Assembly: GCF_030283205.1 (NCBI RefSeq)
Contig: NZ_JASNWF010000007.1
Coordinates: 248,001-312,000 of the forward strand
Direction: 5' to 3'
Length of the DNA: 64,000 bases
DNA from: Actinomadura opuntiae
GTDB taxonomy: Bacteria; Actinomycetota; Actinomycetes; Streptosporangiales; Streptosporangiaceae
A program made the position numbers and the translations under genes. Shown piece after piece: positions 51,142-60,359 of this stretch. The notes under the pieces were generated by a model that was not told the DNA's origin, did no database searches, and saw only the letters and a program-made list of their open reading frames with translations. Position 1 is the stretch's first letter; every line of letters begins with the position of its first letter.

Positions 51142-52428
51142 TCAGAACGTGCAGGGCAGGTGCTTGATCCCGTTGATGAAGCTGGAGAACAGCCGGTCCG
51201 GCTCGCCGGCCGCGCGGATCTGCGGCACCCGGGTGAACAGCTCCCGGTACATCACCGTGATCTCGCGCCGGGCCAGGTTCGCGCCGAGGCAGAAGTGCGG
51301 ACCGGGCCCGCCGAACCCGACGTGCGGGTTGGGCGAGCGGGTGATGTCGAACGCGTCGGGGTTCTCGAAGACCGTCCCGTCCCGGTTGGCGGAGTTGTAG
51401 AAGAGCAGGACCTTGTCGCCCGCCTTGTACTCGTGGCCGTTCATCACGTGGTCGCGGGTCAGCGTCCGGCGGAACTGGATGACCGGCGTCGACATCCGGA
51501 GGATCTCCTCGATCGCGCCGGGGATGTGCCGGTCGAAGTCCTCCAGCAGCAGGGCGCGCTGCTCGGGGTTGTCGGTGAGCAGCTTCAGCCCGTGCGACAT
51601 GGCGTTGCGGGTCGTCTCGTTGCCGGCCACGACCAGCAGGATGAAGAACGAGCCGATCTCCTGGTCGGTCAGCGACTCGCCGTCCACGTTCGCCGAGACC
51701 AGGGCCGACACCAGGTCGTCGCCGGGCCGCCTGCGGCGCAGCCGGGCCAGCTTCATCGCCAGGTGGTTCAGCTCGTACCCGGCCGCCAGCACCTTGAGCA
51801 GCCCGTACAGCGCGCCCATCCGGGTGATGCCGTCGCGGGTGAAGTCCTTGCCGCCGGAGTACTCGGGGTCGCCGAGGCCCAGGATGAGGTTCGTCCGGTC
51901 GTACACCATCGGGCGGACGTGCTCGGGGATGCCCATCATGTCGCAGATGACCTGGAGCGGCAGGCGCGCCGCGACGTCGGTGACGAAGTCGGCCGAGCCC
52001 TTGGCGACCAGGTCGTCGACGATCCGGGTCGCGGTCTTCTGGAGGTCGGCCTCCATCTTCTCCAGGATGCGCGGGGTGAACGCCCGCGACACGATCCGGC
52101 GGATCTTGGCGTGCCGCGGGTCGTCCATGTTGATCATCGAGCCGAAGTAGCGGGCCAGGAAGCGCGGCAGGTCGGCGATGCTGTTGGAGCACGGCTCGCT
52201 GCTGAAGATCTGCGGCGACCGGCTGGCCTCGACCACGTCGGCGTGCCGGGTGAGGGCGTAGAAGCCGGGGCCCGCCTTGACGAACGGCAGCTTCAGCTCC
52301 TGGAAGAACGCCGGATGGTCCCGCTCGCGCAGCCGGGCGAAGGCCGCCAGCCGCCGCTCCGGCGGCTCCGCCCAGAACTCCAGCGTGGACAGGTTGCCGT
52401 CGATCGTGTCCCGTGCCGCGGTCGTCAC
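51142..52428 (-). CDS. cytochrome P450
   Basis: A 428-residue soluble P450. The I-helix oxygen-binding motif VVAGNETTRNAM, the K-helix EEILR, the PERF-like region NPDAFDITRSPNPHVGFGGPGPHFCLG in pieces (haem Cys ligand) and ANLARRE are all present. The sequence resembles CYP124/125/142-type enzymes that hydroxylate fatty acids or sterol side chains; the precise substrate is not readable. No ferredoxin gene is adjacent. The ATG lies at 52428. Confidence 0.94.
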   Translation of the reverse strand: MTTAARDTIDGNLSTLEFWAEPPERRLAAFARLRERDHPAFFQELKLPFVKAGPGFYALTRHADVVEASRSPQIFSSEPCSNSIADLPRFLARYFGSMINMDDPRHAKIRRIVSRAFTPRILEKMEADLQKTATRIVDDLVAKGSADFVTDVAARLPLQVICDMMGIPEHVRPMVYDRTNLILGLGDPEYSGGKDFTRDGITRMGALYGLLKVLAAGYELNHLAMKLARLRRRRPGDDLVSALVSANVDGESLTDQEIGSFFILLVVAGNETTRNAMSHGLKLLTDNPEQRALLLEDFDRHIPGAIEEILRMSTPVIQFRRTLTRDHVMNGHEYKAGDKVLLFYNSANRDGTVFENPDAFDITRSPNPHVGFGGPGPHFCLGANLARREITVMYRELFTRVPQIRAAGEPDRLFSSFINGIKHLPCTF

Positions 52429-52523
52429 GCCCGCTCACCCGCCTTCGGCGCTGGCTCCAGAATGTGGTTCGGTTTCCATCGAAGCGACGTTGCCGGGCCG
52501 CCGTCAAGGCGGACCGGGCGATT

Positions 52524-53236
52524 TCAGGCCGCCGGCGCGACGATCCGCCGGTGCAGCACGGCCCGCTCGACGGCCGTCCAGGTGCCGGACGCCAGCAGGT
52601 ACAGCCCGGCGGCCAGCGGCATGAACACCGCGAACACCACCGTCCCGAACGGCGCCACCCGCGCCAGGACGCCCGCCGCGCCCGCGCCCGCCGGAGCCGT
52701 CCGCGCCGCCGCCGCGACGACCACACCGCCAGCGCCGCCAGCAGCGCGAGCAGCCCGAAGAACACCAGCGACGGCGGCGCGAACAGCCCGCCGCCGGCCA
52801 GGCCGATCCAGTTCTGCCCCAGCGGCGCCCCGAGGAACGTGTGCGCGAGCAGCGCGTTCCGGTGCCCCGCCACCGTCGCCGAACGGAACAGCCGGTACAT
52901 CACCATGAAGAACGGCACCTGGGCGAACATGGGCAGGCACCCCGTCAGCGGCGTCGCCCCCTCGGCCTCGTAGAGCGCGGCCGTCTCGCGCTGGAGCCGC
53001 CGGCGGTCCTTCCCGTGCCGCTTCTGCAAATCCTGGATCTTGGGCAGCAGGCGCGCCCGTGCCCGCTCGCCCTTGGCGGCCGAGACGGCGAGCGGCAGCA
53101 TCGCCAGCCGCACCAGCAGCGTGAACACGACGATGGCGAGGGCCGCGGCCATCGGCCCGGCGACGGGGTGAAGGGCATCGGCCACGCCCGTGACGAGGGC
53201 GTACGCGTACGGAACGGGAGCATCGAACAGGAACAT
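52524..53236 (-). pseudogene. YidC/Oxa1-family membrane insertase, frameshifted
   Basis: The first reading frame (53236 to about 52715) encodes FLFDAPVPYAYALVTGVADALHPVAGP, LPKIQDLQKRHGKDRRRLQ and TPLTGCLPMFAQVPFFMVMYRLFRS, typical YidC helices 1-3. After VWSSR it enters Arg-rich nonsense. The next frame continues the family with PFGTVVFAVFMPLAAGLYLLASGTWTAVERAVLHRRI to a TGA at 52524. One extra base in the CGG-rich run at about 52702-52716 would join them as WSSRRAARTAPAG. So a one-base deletion (real or a sequencing slip) splits the gene. Intact, it would be a ~237-residue insertase paralogue. Confidence 0.82.
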
Positions 53237-53281
53237 CAGAGCCTTCCGGATGAGAGGAGATCGATGGCGTGCCGGTCGCGC

Positions 53282-53581
53282 TCAGGCGGCCGCGATCTCC
53301 GCTCCCGGTGCTCTCGGACGGGGCCGTCCCGCCGCGTCCGGATCGCGCTGCGGCAGGAAGGCCGTCCGCAACGTCCGCTCCCGCAGGGTCGTCCGCACCT
53401 GCGCCGGCGTCGCCCGATGCCCGCGGCGCGCCGCGTGGACGCGCAGCGCCGTCAGCACCAGGAGCCCCGCCACGGTGAAGGTGGCCAGCGTCAGCAACGC
53501 CGGCGGCCCCGGCGCCGTCACCGACCATTCGGCCACGGCGAGCACCCGCAACAGCGCGGCGATCACCAGCGACCAGAACAC
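53282..53581 (-). CDS. DUF6412-like small membrane protein
   Basis: A 99-residue protein started at the GTG at 53581, seven bases after AAAGGG. Two hydrophobic helices ([18 protein letters not shown] and [20 protein letters not shown]) precede a basic tail ending [12 protein letters not shown]. This composition and its position just upstream of a YidC-type gene match the actinobacterial DUF6412 family. It is probably co-transcribed with the frameshifted yidC 45 bases downstream. The role is unknown. Confidence 0.72.
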   Translation of the reverse strand: MFWSLVIAALLRVLAVAEWSVTAPGPPALLTLATFTVAGLLVLTALRVHAARRGHRATPAQVRTTLRERTLRTAFLPQRDPDAAGRPRPRAPGAEIAAA

Positions 53582-53766
53582 GGAACGCCCTTTCTGGGGA
53601 CACGAACGCCTCCAGTCTCCCACCTGTCCGCATTGTCCGGCGCGGGCGGCGGCGAAGAAGCCGGGGGCGGCGGCGTTTCAGGGACGGCCCGGCGCGGCCG
53701 TCCCGGTATTGTCGGGTGGCTTCTCGGCGGGACCGCCGGAATGCTCCCGAAGGCGAGGTGGGACCG

Positions 53767-54240
53767 TTGGGCAAGGTCGACGTACTGATCAAGCGGCTCG
53801 ATCCGGAGCTGCCCCTGCCGCAGTACGCGCACGCGGGCGACGCGGGCGCCGACCTGGTCGCCGCCGAGGACGTCGAGCTGGCTCCGGGGGAGCGCGCCGT
53901 GGTGCCCACGGGCATGGCGATCGCGCTGCCCGACGGCTACGCCGCTTTCATTCACCCCCGGTCCGGTTTGGGCGCTAGGTTGGGGGTGACCATAGTCAAC
54001 GCACCCGGTACGGTCGACGCCGGCTATCGGGGTGAGATCAAGGTGACCCTGCTGAACACCGACCCCCGCACCGCGGTGCGGTTGCGGCGCGGCGACCGCA
54101 TCGCGCAGATGGTCGTGCAGCGGGTGGAGCAGGCTGTGTTCCACGAGGTCGCCGAACTTCCCGGATCGGCACGCGGAACCGGCGGATTCGGCTCCACGGG
54201 CGGGTTCGTCGATAATGAGCACAGTCGAGAAGGAGCGTGA
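53767..54240 (+). CDS. dut: dUTP diphosphatase
   Basis: A 157-residue trimeric dUTPase that hydrolyses dUTP to dUMP and pyrophosphate, keeping uracil out of DNA. All five motifs are visible: [15 protein letters not shown], the [16 protein letters not shown] segment, [11 protein letters not shown], and the C-terminal [10 protein letters not shown]. The TTG at 53767 lies nine bases after GAGG; a GTG at 53758 is the alternative. It heads the dut-DUF3710 pair. Confidence 0.95.
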   Translation: MGKVDVLIKRLDPELPLPQYAHAGDAGADLVAAEDVELAPGERAVVPTGMAIALPDGYAAFIHPRSGLGARLGVTIVNAPGTVDAGYRGEIKVTLLNTDPRTAVRLRRGDRIAQMVVQRVEQAVFHEVAELPGSARGTGGFGSTGGFVDNEHSREGA

Positions 54241-54243
54241 GTC

Positions 54244-55077
54244 GTGGCTTTTGGACGTCGCCGGCAGGCCGAGGAGCCCGAGAAGGGGCCCGAGGTGAGC
54301 GAGGAGTCGGCGGAGGCCGTCGACGAGGCCGCCGAGGAGGCTCCCGCCGCGGCGGGCAAGTCCGAGGGCGGGCCGTGGGACTCCGAGGACTCCTTCCCCG
54401 AGATGCAGCGCCTGGACTTCGGCTCCATGCGCGTGCCCATCGCGCCCGGGCTCGGATTCCAGGTGAACTTCGAGGCCACCCAGGTCGATGAGGAGGGCAA
54501 CCCCCTCGACGGCCGGCCCGTCGCGGTGCTGGTGCAGTACGAGGAGAGCGCCATGCAGCTCCAGGTGTTCGCCGCGCCCAAGCGCAGCGGCATCTGGGAC
54601 GACGTGCGGCGCGAGACCGCCAAGGACATCCAGGAGGAGGCGCAGGGGCAGACCCAGGAGGGCGAGGGCCCGTTCGGCCCCGAACTGCTGGCGATGATCC
54701 CCGCCGCGCTGACCGAGGAGGTCCTCGCGGAGATGCCGCAGGAGGTCCGCGAGCAGATCCCGCAGGAGTTCGTCGACCAGGGCTGGGCGCCGCAGATCAT
54801 CCGGTTCCTCGGCGTGGACGGCCCCCGCTGGTTCCTGCAGGCCGTGGTGCAGGGCGCCGCGATCGAGGACGAGGAGCAGTGGCAGGTCCTGGAGGACGTG
54901 CTGCGCGGCGTCGTCGTCGTCCGCGGCGACGCGCCGATGCCGCCCCGCGATCTGCTGGAGCTGCAGATCCCCAAGGAGTTCAGCGAGGCCGGGGAGAACG
55001 GCGAGGAGCAGGGCGAGGGCGGCGAGCAGAACTTCAACCCGTTCGAGCGCGGCCCCGAGATCACCGAGGTCCGCTGA
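54244..55077 (+). CDS. DUF3710 domain protein
   Basis: A 277-residue acidic protein started at the GTG at 54244, nine bases after GGAG and three bases after the dut stop. The conserved middle (about 50-240: FGSMRVPIAPGLGFQVNFE, AFAAPKRSGIWDDVR-type and GWAPQIIRFLGVDGPRWFLQAVV) matches DUF3710, and it is flanked by Glu-rich low-complexity ends. In mycobacteria the orthologue lies beside dut. The function is unknown. Confidence 0.92.
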   Translation: MAFGRRRQAEEPEKGPEVSEESAEAVDEAAEEAPAAAGKSEGGPWDSEDSFPEMQRLDFGSMRVPIAPGLGFQVNFEATQVDEEGNPLDGRPVAVLVQYEESAMQLQVFAAPKRSGIWDDVRRETAKDIQEEAQGQTQEGEGPFGPELLAMIPAALTEEVLAEMPQEVREQIPQEFVDQGWAPQIIRFLGVDGPRWFLQAVVQGAAIEDEEQWQVLEDVLRGVVVVRGDAPMPPRDLLELQIPKEFSEAGENGEEQGEGGEQNFNPFERGPEITEVR

Positions 55078-55208
55078 CCCGCTGCCCCTCGGGCGAGGGC
55101 ACCCGCCGGGCCGTGCGCCGCATTTCGGGCGCACGCCCGGCGGGTTTCCGCGTTCCGACGGGCGCCGGTTCGCTTGCGTCCGGCGCCCATCGGGTGGTCA
55201 ATCGGGAC

Positions 55209-55289
55209 ATGTCGAAGAGAACGCGGAAGCGCCGCGCCCGCAAGCGCGGCAAGCACAACAAGGGCAAGCGCCCCAACGCCCGGCACTGA
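55209..55289 (+). CDS. 50S ribosomal protein bL37 (26 aa)
   Basis: A 26-codon gene, MSKRTRKRRARKR then GKHNKGKRPNARH, stop at 55287-55289. The extreme Lys/Arg content and the ending N-x-GKRPNA match bL37, a very small large-subunit protein seen in mycobacterial ribosome structures and annotated in other actinobacteria. It is two residues longer than the 24-residue form I recall. It sits 131 bases after the DUF3710 gene. Most gene finders would miss it. Confidence 0.82.
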   Translation: MSKRTRKRRARKRGKHNKGKRPNARH

Positions 55290-55307
55290 GCGCCGGCCCG
55301 CCGCCCC

Positions 55308-55370
55308 GGTCAGGTTTCGATCACCACTGGTCAGGTTTCGATCATCACCGGTCAGGTCTCGATCATCTCG
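55308..55370. repeat. three tandem 21-bp repeats over the PIG-L gene end
   Basis: Units at 55308-55328, 55329-55349 and 55350-55370 all begin GGTCAGGT(T/C)TCGATCA. Unit 3 encodes the last codons and stop of the minus-strand gene (MIET-stop); units 1 and 2 duplicate this end downstream, so extra copies of the stop region lie in the 3' untranslated part. Confidence 0.9.
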
Positions 55371-56053
55371 AAGGGCATGGCGTGCCGGACGCCGACCGCG
55401 CGCCCGGTCGGCTCGACGATGCCGGTGAGGAACGCGGCCGCGTCGAACTCCGCGCCGAGGTTGCCGAAGTACACCTCGTGCGCCAGCAGCGAGTCGACGC
55501 CGTCCTGCAGATGGCCGGTCACGTCCACGTAGTGCGCGGCCTGCGGCGACCCGCCGAACAGCGCGAACCGCACGCCCTGCCACGGCTCCAGGCCGAGGTC
55601 GCGGAACACCCAGCGGTTCGCCGCGTCCCGGATCGCGTCCGCGACCGCGAGGCCGAGCACCCGGTGGTCGGCCATGTTGAACCCGCCGCCGGGAAAGGTC
55701 TCGCGGAAGTTCACCGACAGCACCACCTCGGGCCGGTGCCGCCGGATCGCCGCCGCGAGGACGCGCCGCAGTGGCAGCCCGTACTCCAGCACGCCGTCCT
55801 CCAGATCGAGGAACTCGACGTTCCCGACGCCGACCCGGCGGGCCGCCTCGATCTGCTCCAGCGTGCGGACGCGGCGCACCTCGTCCGGGTCCATGCCGTC
55901 GATGCCCGCCTCACCGCGGGTCGCCAGCACCTCCGTCACGGTCTTGCCCTGCGACGTCCACTTCGCGACCGCCGTCGAGCCGCCGTACTCCAGGTCGTCG
56001 GGGTGCGCGACGATCGCCAGCGCCGTGCCCCAGTCCTCGGGTACCGGTTCCAT
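55352..56053 (-). CDS. PIG-L/LmbE-family deacetylase
   Basis: A 233-residue zinc-dependent N-deacetylase-type protein. AIVAHPDDLEYGG (His, Asp ligands) and NMADHRVLG (His ligand) are the defining motifs, and VNFRETFPGGG follows the usual strand. Members include MshB/Mca and GlcNAc deacetylases of antibiotic and mycothiol pathways. The substrate is not clear here. The ATG at 56053 is used; 56062 is an alternative. Divergent from the HEAT-repeat gene, only 55 bases away. Confidence 0.9.
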   Translation of the reverse strand: MEPVPEDWGTALAIVAHPDDLEYGGSTAVAKWTSQGKTVTEVLATRGEAGIDGMDPDEVRRVRTLEQIEAARRVGVGNVEFLDLEDGVLEYGLPLRRVLAAAIRRHRPEVVLSVNFRETFPGGGFNMADHRVLGLAVADAIRDAANRWVFRDLGLEPWQGVRFALFGGSPQAAHYVDVTGHLQDGVDSLLAHEVYFGNLGAEFDAAAFLTGIVEPTGRAVGVRHAMPFEMIET

Positions 56054-56108
56054 GGGCTCCATCCTGGCGGATCGGCGGCCTCCCCGGTGGCCTCCTAGGA
56101 TCGCCGGC

Positions 56109-59100
56109 ATGACCACCGTGCCGGAATCCGTCCGCCTCGCCGGCCTCGCCGACGCCGGGATCGCGGCGGGCCCCGGCGCCGCACCGCCCGCGCCGACCGC
56201 GCTGGACGGGCCGCCCGAGGCCGCGCTGGCCCTGGCGCGCCTGCACTTGCGGGGCCTCGCCCGGTCCTGGCCGGACTGGCGGTCCGCCGGACTGCCCGTC
56301 GCGGTCCAGACCGCTTGGCTGAGCGCCGAGCTCGCCGCGGGACGCGCGAACGTCCGCGACGAACCGGCGGGCGAGCCGCTTTACCAGGCGGTGCGCGCGA
56401 TTCGCGCGGCCGACGCGGACGACCCCGAGGCGCTCGTCCGGGACCTCGCCGCGCGGCCCGACGCCGTCCTGCGCGCCGAGGCCGTCCGGATCGCCCGGGA
56501 CGCCCTGCACGCGGCCCTGCTGCCGCCCCGCACCGTCCGCGAGGTCCTGGCGGGGCTCGCCGGTGACGTCCCGGACGCGCTGCGCGAGCTGGCCGAACCC
56601 TGGGCGGCGCTCGACCCGCTGCCGCACGAGCGGGTCCGCCGCTACCTCGGCACCGGACCGGCGGACGCCGCGATCGAGGTCGCGGCCCGGCACGGGCACC
56701 GGGACCTGCTGCGCGACACGGCCGCCGACCCCGCCCAGGCCCCGATGCGGCGGCGCAGGGCGCTCGAACTGCTCGGCGACCTCGCGGGTCGCGACGACAT
56801 CGACGACCTGCTCGCGACCGCCGTCCAGGACCCGCCGCTGCTCGCCGGGCCCGCCGTCACCTGCCTGCAGGGCCTGCACCGGCGCGGCCACTTCCCCGCC
56901 GGACGCCACGTCCCCGCGATCATCGGCCTCGCTCTCGCCGACCGGCGCGTCCCCGACGACGACGTCGCCGCGATCCTGTTCCCCGTCCGCCACGACGCGC
57001 TGCGCGAACTCACCGCGGCGGACGCCGGACACCGGCGCCGCCGGCTCGAACTCCTCGTCGCGCTCGACGCGCAGGGCACGCCGGGCCTCGGCGTGGCGGA
57101 CGCCGTCGCGCGGCTGGCCCGGGACGCCTCCGACCCCCGCCCGTTCCTGCGGGCGCTGCGCGAACTGCGGGACCCGGCGGCGGAGGAGACCGTCCTCGCG
57201 CTGCTGCCCGCCGCGTCCCGCGAGGCGCTCGACGCCCTCGAAGCCGTCGGCGGCCCCCGGACGGCCGACGCCCTCTGGACCGGGCTCGGCCTCGACGGAG
57301 GCGACGTCGCCCCGCACCTGTCCCCGTTCCGGCACCGCGCCCTGGAACTGCTGTGGCACCTGAACCGCGATCCCGATCGGCGCAGCGCCCTGCTGGACCG
57401 GCTCGATCCCCGCGATCTGCCGCGCCGCATCGCCGACGACCTCGGCGGGCCCGACCCCCGCGAACTCGCCGTGCTCCGCGCCGCCCCCGATCCCGACGAC
57501 CCCGCCGGGGCGCTGCGCCGGCTCGCCCGCAACGGCGACGCCACCACCCTGCCCGCCGTCGCCGACCTGCTGCTGCGCGTCGTGTCCGGCCTGGCCGCGT
57601 CGTGGACGCCGGGCGACCCCGGCCCCGAGCCCGCCGTGCCGGACGACGTCGTGACCGCCGTCCGCGGCCTCGGCGAACGGCTCTTCCGGCGCGGCGCGAT
57701 CCGGCCGCGCTGCCTGCTGGACGCCGACGACCCGTCCGCCGCCGGGAACGCCCTGCTCGCGAGCACGGTCCTCGACCTGCTCGACCGGCCCGGCCTCCTG
57801 CCCGCCGAACAGGCGATCCTGCTCGGCGTCCTTCGCGGCGCCCCGTACCGGCGGACCAGGGCGCGCGTCCATCCGCTGCTCCGGCACCGCGACGGGCACG
57901 TCCGCGGCCACGCCATCGCGCTCTTCACCACCGACGCCGCGGGCGCCCGGGTGCTGTCGGCGACCCTGATCCCGCTCACGTCGTCGGACGACGCGCCGAC
58001 CGTCCGGCAGGCGCTCCGCGCCTTGGCCGAGGCCCGCGCGACCTGGGCCGCCGCCGCGATCGCCGGTTGCCTCGACCATCCCGACATGAGCGTCAAGAAG
58101 ACCGCGGCCGAGGCGCTCGCGGTGGCGGGAGGCCCGGCGGCCGTCCCGAAGACGCTGTTCTGGCTCGGCCGCCACGACAACCCCGGCCTGCGCGAACACC
58201 TCACGGACGCGCTGCGCGCCGTCCTCGGCGACGCGTCCGCCGCCGTCGTCCACGCGGCGGCGGACGCGGCCACCGACGACCGCACCCGCACCCTCCTCCG
58301 CGCCGCCCTCGCCCCCGGCGCTGCGCAGGAGGGGCAGGCCGCCGCTGACGTCCGCGGCCTCGTGGAGCATGGCTGGGACGCCGGGCTCGCCCGCCGCGTC
58401 CTCGACGCCCGGACGAACATCAAGGTGTTTTCCACCGACTTGCGCCCGCTGCTGCCGCGGTGGCTCGACCTCGCCTCGTCGGACCCGCGTGCGCTCCACC
58501 TCGCCGTTGAGATCTGCACCCCGCCGAGGACGGCGACGGAACTGGAGATCTTCGCGCGCTCCGCCACGCTCCTCGTCGAAGCCCTGGTCGCCGGCGGGCG
58601 ACCCGAGCTTCTGGAGTTGGTGACGGAGGTGGCGTCGCGGCTCGGGGCGGGGGAGAGGTACCGGGTCGTCCAGCGGGTGCGGGCGCTGCCGCCGAGCACG
58701 AAGTCGATCACCCTGCTGAAGCTGTGCGGCGCGGTGGTGATGCGAGACGACCTGGAGCGGGCGCTCGCGGCGGCGCGGCGCCGCGACGACCCGGCGGCGG
58801 AGGAGAAAGCCGTCCTGCACACCGCGTTCGGGCAGGACGCACTGGACGGGACGGAGGCCGTACGCGACGCGATCAAGCGGGCGGCCCGCGATCCCGAAGA
58901 GCTGCGACGGCTCCGCGACAGCGCGGACGAACCCGCCCGGACCCTCCTCGACGCGCTGATCGACGCCTTCCCGGACGCTCCCGATGACGCGCGACCGCTG
59001 CTGCTCGACTGGATGGAGGCGCTCCAGCCGCTCGGCGCCCCGCCCTGGACGCTCGGGGAGACCCGCGAAGAGCCCGGCGCCAGGACGCCCCGGCCTGACG

Positions 59101-60179
59101 ATCTCGACCAGCCGCCGTCCGAGGCGCAATGGCGGCGCCTGACGGCGATGCTGGACGACGGACCACCGGATCAGCGGACGCGGGCGGCCCGCGCGCTGCT
59201 CGACTGGCCCGGGCCCGAGGGCGGCCGCGCCGTCCTCCGGGCGTTCCTCGACGGAAAGGCCGGCGTGCCCGCCTCCCGGGAGCTGGCGCACGTCCTGCGG
59301 GACGAGCCCGACATTCCGGACGGTGAGCGCTTCGTCCGCCTGGCGGCCCACCTCTATGGAGCGGATCTCGACCGGTTCGTCCCGGCACTGCTGGCGCGCT
59401 GGGAACAGGGAGACGCAAAGGCCCGCGACGTCCTGTGGCAGGCGTCCGCCGACACCATCGCCGCAGCGATCGCCGAGCGGCTCGCAGACGGCGCATGGGG
59501 TCTCCTCGAACTCATCGCGGGACGGAAGGTGACCCGCACGCCGCCACTCGACCGGGCCGTTCGGCGGCTCCGCGACGAAGGACGCGACGACCTCGCGGAC
59601 CGGCTCAACCTGGTGGACGGCCCGCTCCGGCCCCCCGGCGCCGCCGGCGAGGACGCGACCACGCTGGCGGCGATGCGCCGCCACGAACCGGTCCCGACGC
59701 GGGAGCCGTCGCCGGCGCTGCTGTTCCGGCAGGCGAGGGGCGGTGGCGCGAAGGAGGTGCGCCGCGCGCTCGCGCGCCTCGCCGAGCGCCGCGAGGACGG
59801 CCTGGATGAGCTGCTCGCCGAACTGATCGGCCACCGCGAGACGAAGGTCCGGCTGCACGCGCACCGGGTGTCGCGTCGGGTGCTGAGCCGCGCCGCGTAC
59901 CTGGACCAGACCGTCCGGCTGCTGGACGATCCCGAGCCCGAGGTCGTCCGTTCGGCGATCCGGACGCTGAGCCACGCGGCGTGGGAGCCCGCGATCCCCG
60001 GGCTGGTCGGCCTGCTCCTGCATCCGAGCACGCACGTCCGGCGGGCCGCCGAGGACGGGCTCGTCCGCTTTGGTCCGGCAGCCGTCCCCGCGCTGCGGCA
60101 CGCCGCCGGACGCGCCAGGCCCGACCTCAGATCCCGCTATACCGCCCCGTTGGCGCAGATCAACGCGTCGGAAGCATGA
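56109..60179 (+). CDS. very large HEAT-repeat-like protein, unknown function
   Basis: A 1356-residue Ala/Arg/Leu-rich protein built almost wholly of helical repeats of 30-45 residues, e.g. VRGHAIALF, VKKTAAEALAVAGGPAAVPKTL, VRLHAHRVSRRVL, EVVRSAIRTLSHAAWEPAIPGL and the end VRRAAEDGLVRFGPAAVPALRHAAG. No membrane helices, catalytic motif or cofactor site is evident. The start is the ATG at 56109. HEAT superhelices act as protein or nucleic-acid scaffolds. Such a long one without an attached domain is unusual, and its target cannot be predicted. The divergent deacetylase gene may share its regulation. Confidence 0.8.
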   Translation: MTTVPESVRLAGLADAGIAAGPGAAPPAPTALDGPPEAALALARLHLRGLARSWPDWRSAGLPVAVQTAWLSAELAAGRANVRDEPAGEPLYQAVRAIRAADADDPEALVRDLAARPDAVLRAEAVRIARDALHAALLPPRTVREVLAGLAGDVPDALRELAEPWAALDPLPHERVRRYLGTGPADAAIEVAARHGHRDLLRDTAADPAQAPMRRRRALELLGDLAGRDDIDDLLATAVQDPPLLAGPAVTCLQGLHRRGHFPAGRHVPAIIGLALADRRVPDDDVAAILFPVRHDALRELTAADAGHRRRRLELLVALDAQGTPGLGVADAVARLARDASDPRPFLRALRELRDPAAEETVLALLPAASREALDALEAVGGPRTADALWTGLGLDGGDVAPHLSPFRHRALELLWHLNRDPDRRSALLDRLDPRDLPRRIADDLGGPDPRELAVLRAAPDPDDPAGALRRLARNGDATTLPAVADLLLRVVSGLAASWTPGDPGPEPAVPDDVVTAVRGLGERLFRRGAIRPRCLLDADDPSAAGNALLASTVLDLLDRPGLLPAEQAILLGVLRGAPYRRTRARVHPLLRHRDGHVRGHAIALFTTDAAGARVLSATLIPLTSSDDAPTVRQALRALAEARATWAAAAIAGCLDHPDMSVKKTAAEALAVAGGPAAVPKTLFWLGRHDNPGLREHLTDALRAVLGDASAAVVHAAADAATDDRTRTLLRAALAPGAAQEGQAAADVRGLVEHGWDAGLARRVLDARTNIKVFSTDLRPLLPRWLDLASSDPRALHLAVEICTPPRTATELEIFARSATLLVEALVAGGRPELLELVTEVASRLGAGERYRVVQRVRALPPSTKSITLLKLCGAVVMRDDLERALAAARRRDDPAAEEKAVLHTAFGQDALDGTEAVRDAIKRAARDPEELRRLRDSADEPARTLLDALIDAFPDAPDDARPLLLDWMEALQPLGAPPWTLGETREEPGARTPRPDDLDQPPSEAQWRRLTAMLDDGPPDQRTRAARALLDWPGPEGGRAVLRAFLDGKAGVPASRELAHVLRDEPDIPDGERFVRLAAHLYGADLDRFVPALLARWEQGDAKARDVLWQASADTIAAAIAERLADGAWGLLELIAGRKVTRTPPLDRAVRRLRDEGRDDLADRLNLVDGPLRPPGAAGEDATTLAAMRRHEPVPTREPSPALLFRQARGGGAKEVRRALARLAERREDGLDELLAELIGHRETKVRLHAHRVSRRVLSRAAYLDQTVRLLDDPEPEVVRSAIRTLSHAAWEPAIPGLVGLLLHPSTHVRRAAEDGLVRFGPAAVPALRHAAGRARPDLRSRYTAPLAQINASEA

Positions 60180-60359
60180 TCGCCGCGGAAGGCCGCAGCC
60201 GCCGGGCACGCCGCGCTGCGGCGGAGGCGGCGCCGGTCGGGGGTGGGGTTTTGCCTACCTTGATCGGCGTGCTGGGCCCATCCTCCGGGGCCTTCGCCGT
60301 CCGTAGTTTCGTCTTCGAAGGCGCTCCACGAGGGGGTGCCGGGCGGAGAGGTGAAGGCG

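Noticed and set aside
51005..53236. 743-codon frame joining a YidC start to sequence antisense to the P450 gene
   Set aside because: Only the first ~175 residues resemble a protein family. The rest is an artefact of the frameshift, with the genuine yidC end found in another frame.
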